Shown in pieces: positions 60,401 through 64,000 of a stretch of 64,000 nucleotides of DNA. A program made the position numbers and the translations under genes. Position 1 is the first letter of the stretch; every line of letters begins with the position of its first letter. A model generated the notes under the pieces. The model was not told the origin of the DNA, made no database searches, and saw nothing but the letters and a program-made list of their open reading frames with translations. This stretch comes from Agaricus subrufescens (Eukaryota; Basidiomycota; Agaricomycetes; Agaricales; Agaricaceae): NCBI GenBank assembly GCA_029945375.1, contig CM057057.1, positions 3,100,001 through 3,164,000 on the forward strand, read 5' to 3'.

Positions 60401-61584
60401 GCCAGTTGCTGATCATTATCCTGAGGGTCAAGTTCTCTATCTTCGCCGTCTGAGAGCTGCTGATAGCCCGACATCTCAATCTGTTCGCTGGGTGTATGCC
60501 GACCACTGGCGACAGCTTCAGGATCAACTGGCGACGCGAACATCGAGAGCGGGCTAGCAGTTCGCTGCTGGCCTATGATTAGCTGAATTGGTGGTTTACG
60601 ACCATGATCCTCAGCGTCCTCTTCGCCAGTGCTCTGCCTGCGGGTTGACCTGCTTTCCGCTCGTTTGGCGTGGTTCGCTTTTCTGCTTCTCAGCCAGGGC
60701 TCGTACCAAACAGCCTTCCGGCGATCAATGTCGAACTCTACTTTTGCGAGAATGGGAATCAATGATGGAGAGTGCAGGCCGGGCAAGTCAAGGTACTGGG
60801 CTTTTAGCTGGGCACCAAAGGCATTGGACGCGGCAGAAGTATCTGGAGTGTCGGGCTCGCCTTGGGAAGAACCAGGGACGGACTTGGACGCGGAAGGTGG
60901 ATCAGACACGGAAGAAGGGGTGGATGGAGAAGTAGCGTTGAACAAGGGCAGTGGGCTCTCGGCCGTGGGTGTCGACGCGATGGGGCGGAGACCGGTCGAC
61001 AGATGAGGTGTAGAGCGGGAGGCTGGGGCTGTCCTCAGGCTGAGGAGTCCCGGGGTCGGCGGGCGGGAGTCGTCGCGCTGCTCGACCTGCAAGACTCTTG
61101 TCCAGAGATGTTTCCATATTTCTTCAGACAGAAGCGGACCGGGCTCCTCGGACTGCTCCGCGATCAGGTAAAGGACGAGGCCAATGCTGCTGGGCAGAGC
61201 ATATTCCTTGGCGATCGCGGCGAGCTGCGACTGGAAAGAGGCGTGGACGGGGACGAGGATTCCGCGGCGAAAGTGGGTGTGGTAGCCGGAAGGGGAGGCC
61301 GGCGGAGGGTCGGCGGGGAGGGCGGGCGGGGGCAGGACGTGGAGGAGGAAGCGGGAGGTGGGGGGCGGGGCAGAGGGCGTCGGGGAGCGGCGGAAGGGAT
61401 CGGGGGAGGCGGCGGGGACGGCGACGCCGAGGGCATTGGCGAGGTTGGCGAGTCGGTGGGGCGGGAGCGGCGCCCTGGGGAGCGGCCACTTTTGGAAAGG
61501 GACATCGGTCATTGGGGCATGGAAGAAAACGTCGGGGCGGGGGACGGACCGGAGGGCAACTGGTGGCCGGAGCGGAGAAGACAA
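57434..61584 (-). CDS. Large low-complexity protein of unknown function, 1305 residues
   Basis: I do not recognise this protein. Five exons close exactly: 61584..59791, 59731..59657, 59591..59422, 59366..59334 and 59279..57434. The first exon ends LGLDPTED and joins FDENDPNDRRRSQFLF after a GTGGGT donor. The N-terminal part has the only ordered-looking region (about residues 10-170: FQKWPLPRAPLPPHRLANLANALG, LLHVLPPPALP, and FQSQLAAIAKEYALPSSIGLVLYLI, LSEEIWKHLWTRVL). Then come Ser/Pro/Asp-rich stretches, an acidic segment (EEEEVRELLQQM), LKSELEGDNSSLSPRLP and RRKRELEEEYPAQ. The C-terminus is rich in SP and PS dipeptides, including NNRSSSSN. The many SP sites suggest phosphorylation by CDK or MAPK (inference). 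It is divergent from the bHLH gene. Confidence 0.7.
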
Positions 61585-61697
61585 GGCGGAGTCCGGCGTT
61601 CAACCAGCTTTCGTTCCCAGTCCGCCCTTCCTTTTCCAGGCTCCGGTTCCTGCTAAAAGTCAACTCTCCCCTCCGTCCTCTCTCCTCTCTCCTACCC
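61585..61697. promoter_or_regulatory. Compact bidirectional promoter, 1305-residue protein and bHLH factor
   Basis: Only 113 bases separate the divergent start codons at 61584 and 61698. The plus-strand side ends in a pyrimidine-rich run (CTCTCTCCTCTCTCC) just before the bHLH start. No TATA box is obvious. Confidence 0.55.
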
Positions 61698-62817
61698 ATG
61701 GACCAGCATCCCATGCAGGAAGACTCTTCTATCTCGGCTCCGACATACAGTTTCTACCCAACAGAACAGGACCCTTCATCCTACAACCTTGCTGCATACA
61801 ATGGCCACATGCCTCCCTACCACGTCGTCCACCCCAACCCTCCGCAACGTGTGTTTCTTCATTCGCTCAACTCGTGCCCTCGATCTGATTATCTCTTCCT
61901 TTCATACAGGCCAGCAGCAGCTCGTCCCAGACCTGCAGTCCGCAGGGTTGCACCCATACCCCACTATTCCTCTGATACCTCATCAATTTCACCACGCCAA
62001 CGTGTATTCGTCCTCGCCGCCTCATGGCCCCCTGCCCCTTTCAAATTCTCCCCCACCCCCTTCCCCACCCGAGATGTATGATCCTCTCTCCCCTCCTATA
62101 TCCGGATCAGACACATCGGCGGACGGACTTTACCACCACTCCAACCATTCCAATAGCAGCAGCATCAACTCCCCTGCACCCTCTCGAGCTAACTCTCTTG
62201 TCCACCGCACCAACGTCAGGTACAACCCTACCCCCTCTCCCACCAGTTCATCAGGCCGCCGGCGAAGCCGTTCTCGCGATTCAGACGAAGAAGATCCCAT
62301 GGGTCTCGCAGCTTACAACCACCCCACCGTTGAAAACCTTGCCCACACCCGCAAGGAGGCTACCCGAAGACAAAGAATCGAAGCCGAACAGCGCAGACGA
62401 GACGAGTTGCGCGACGGCTATGCAAAACTAAAAGACGTCCTCCCCGTTTCCAACCAGAAAAGTAGTAAGGTCTCACTCCTAGAGCGAGGTTGGTGTGCCA
62501 CTGCCCCTTTCAGGCTCAGTCTCTCACAAACTTTTTTTCCTATAGCAACCAATCATATTGTACTCCTAGAAAAGTCTAACCAAGAGCTCAAAGCTCGCAT
62601 AAACGCCCTGGAGCAGGAGATGGCGAGACTACGAGCAATCAACGAAAAAATATCTCTTGGAAACACAGAACTTGCTCCGTCTACCTTTGAAGGAAAACCA
62701 TTACCCACTTCAGATGCTTCGGCAGCTACTCCACCCGCGTCAGCCCATGTCAAGATCCAACGATCAACACCAGAACGTCCCAGCTCTGCCGTTTCCTCAG
62801 AGCACGAACAATTGTAA
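61698..62817 (+). CDS. bHLH transcription factor
   Basis: A basic helix-loop-helix factor of 333 residues in three exons: 61698..61848, 61910..62488 and 62546..62817, with introns of 61 and 57 bases and exact frame closure. The N-terminus (MDQHPMQEDSS) is followed by Pro/His/Ser-rich stretches typical of activation regions. The bHLH lies at about residues 195-260. Its basic part is ATRRQRIEAEQRRRDELRDGY (E-x-x-R-R DNA contacts), helix 1 AKLKDVLPV, and helix 2 KVSLLERATNHIVLLE. It runs straight into a coiled coil (LKARINALEQEMARLRAI), like leucine-zipper bHLH factors. The C-terminus is Ser/Pro-rich. The E in the basic region suggests binding of E-box CANNTG sites. The target is unknown. Confidence 0.9.
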
Positions 62818-64000
62818 CTACATATCGCCACGCCACATCTATACACCCACCCTTGATTCTTTCCTTGCCCTATCGCATTATAACCGACTCTATCCTTTTT
62901 TTCCATGCTTCTTTTTTTTCCTCGGCATCTTGGGACATTTATTTGCAAGTTTCTGCGCGCTAAACTGGAAAAGTCGCTCCTCGTGCGTACGCAGGGTATA
63001 TGGTATCCCATTTACCGCGGCGAGTGGCTAGACCACTTGTACCTTGGCCCCCAGAAAACGGCAGCGTGGCGTACTGGCGTCACATGCCATCGTCTTGATC
63101 GATGATCATAGTTTTGTGGCTTGCTGTAGTGGGAAGCAGATTCCTGGCGAATTCTTCTCCAATCTTTTTTCGTCTAATCCACCGGTTTCTCCTCAATTCC
63201 CATTTCCTACTTCACACTAAATATCTTCTTCCTTGGGCACATGGTTTCTCAGAACCTCTCTTTTGGTTCTGCCTTATCATGACGTTGAAATTTCCAAGTC
63301 CCCTTCCACCTATAAACGGAGAACATGACACCTCTTACTTTCTGACGAATATTACGACTTGCCAGCTTTCGGTTGCGTCGACGACTGATCATTCACCCTC
63401 TGGCTCGAGGAAATGGTGGCCTCAGATGGGCATTTGTCAGACTACATCTGGTGTATCACCCACTCTCCTCTTCTCTAAACTAGAATGACAAAACACCCGC
63501 CAATGGTTGGAGACGCGGAGATGAAATATGACTCATTGCTTTCTTTGTCGCTTTGATACATTGGACCTTCATTAACACAGCATGTATTCTACACGCATTA
63601 TTTGATTTCTTTGCAATCTCTTCCAAAGTTTGTTTTGAACGTAATTTCCCTAGTCAAGAGTGTTTCACACTATCGGTCCCTTTTCCCCCCTTCATCCGGC
63701 GAAATGTGCGATAGGATGAACTCTACACCCAACTCAAACTCAATATCGATGGATTGCATCATACACGTGTAGGGCACGTTTCGACAAGAATATTATATAT
63801 ATTCTTGATGACATCAAATGTTCAGCAACAGGATATGGCAATCACTTTTTGATAACAAGCGCTCGCTCATCGCGAAATACGCGCAAGCTAACCGAAATAC
63901 ATCAACCCTAAAGTTTCAAGATATTCTGGGCCTGCATATATCAACCAATGTGATAGTATGAGGGGCCACGGAAAACAGCTCATAGATTACGAATCGTTCA
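62818..64000. other. 3' flank of the bHLH gene and unassigned sequence
   Basis: About 1.2 kb with no recognised gene. Plus-strand frames (63102-63488) and a minus-strand frame (62553-63011, which overlaps the bHLH coding region) have no recognisable content. AT-rich runs such as TATTATATATATTC lie near 63790. No RNA gene is seen. Confidence 0.45.

Noticed and set aside
60862..61656. Long plus-strand open frame (264 codons) rich in Gly, Arg
   Set aside because: It is the antisense shadow of the GC-rich first exon of the minus-strand 1305-residue gene; composition is low-complexity Gly/Arg and no domain is seen.
63102..63488. Plus-strand 128-codon frame downstream of the bHLH gene
   Set aside because: No recognisable content and mostly hydrophobic, T-rich-derived residues; probably chance.

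Overview
The window reads as nuclear DNA of a filamentous basidiomycete, most likely an agaricomycete (mushroom-forming) fungus. Nearly every gene is cut by several short introns (about 40-65 bases, GTRNGT donors, mostly YAG acceptors). Genes lie close together on both strands. The casein kinase I, gamma-COP, Sin3, chitin synthase and NTE1 proteins all have fungal-type architectures. I saw no plasmid, phage, CRISPR array, rRNA or convincing tRNA, and no intact transposon. The lineage is an inference from gene structure and protein family, not from a database match.

Layout, left to right. 1-9 kb (minus): a 5'-truncated view of a SYO1-like ribosomal-import chaperone (its 3' end lies outside the window), a single-pass membrane protein whose frame is broken by a C16 tract, and the SIN3 corepressor. 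9-13 kb: a short zinc-ribbon-like relic, a small membrane protein (minus) and a PalI/Rim9-type pH-sensing protein (plus). 13.2-15.4 kb: a gene-poor gap. 15.4-22 kb: a methyltransferase, splicing factor SF3B5 (minus) head-to-head with the exosome cofactor C1D/Rrp47 (plus), and a flavin-dependent halogenase (minus). 23-30 kb (minus): an F-box/LRR protein, a 74-residue HMG/YABBY-like protein and VPS33. 30-39 kb (minus): lysophospholipase NTE1 and isocitrate lyase. 39-41 kb (plus): a reading frame interrupted only by TAG codons, then an intronless gene of unknown function. 43-53 kb (minus): a three-homeodomain transcription factor, pantothenate kinase, gamma-COP and casein kinase I. 53-63 kb: chitin synthase (plus), a 1305-residue low-complexity protein (minus) and a bHLH factor (plus).

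Most genes are housekeeping and do not form one pathway. Some share themes: secretion and cell surface (gamma-COP, VPS33, chitin synthase, PalI/Rim9, NTE1), RNA processing (SF3B5, C1D/Rrp47) and transcription (Sin3, triple homeodomain, bHLH, HMG-like). Several neighbours are divergent pairs with very short shared promoters (64 bases for SF3B5/C1D, 113 bases for the 1305-residue protein/bHLH).

The most distinctive item is the homeodomain gene at 43135-44792. It carries three homeodomains, each split by an intron at the same codon and in the same phase, which suggests it grew by internal duplication of an exon-intron unit.
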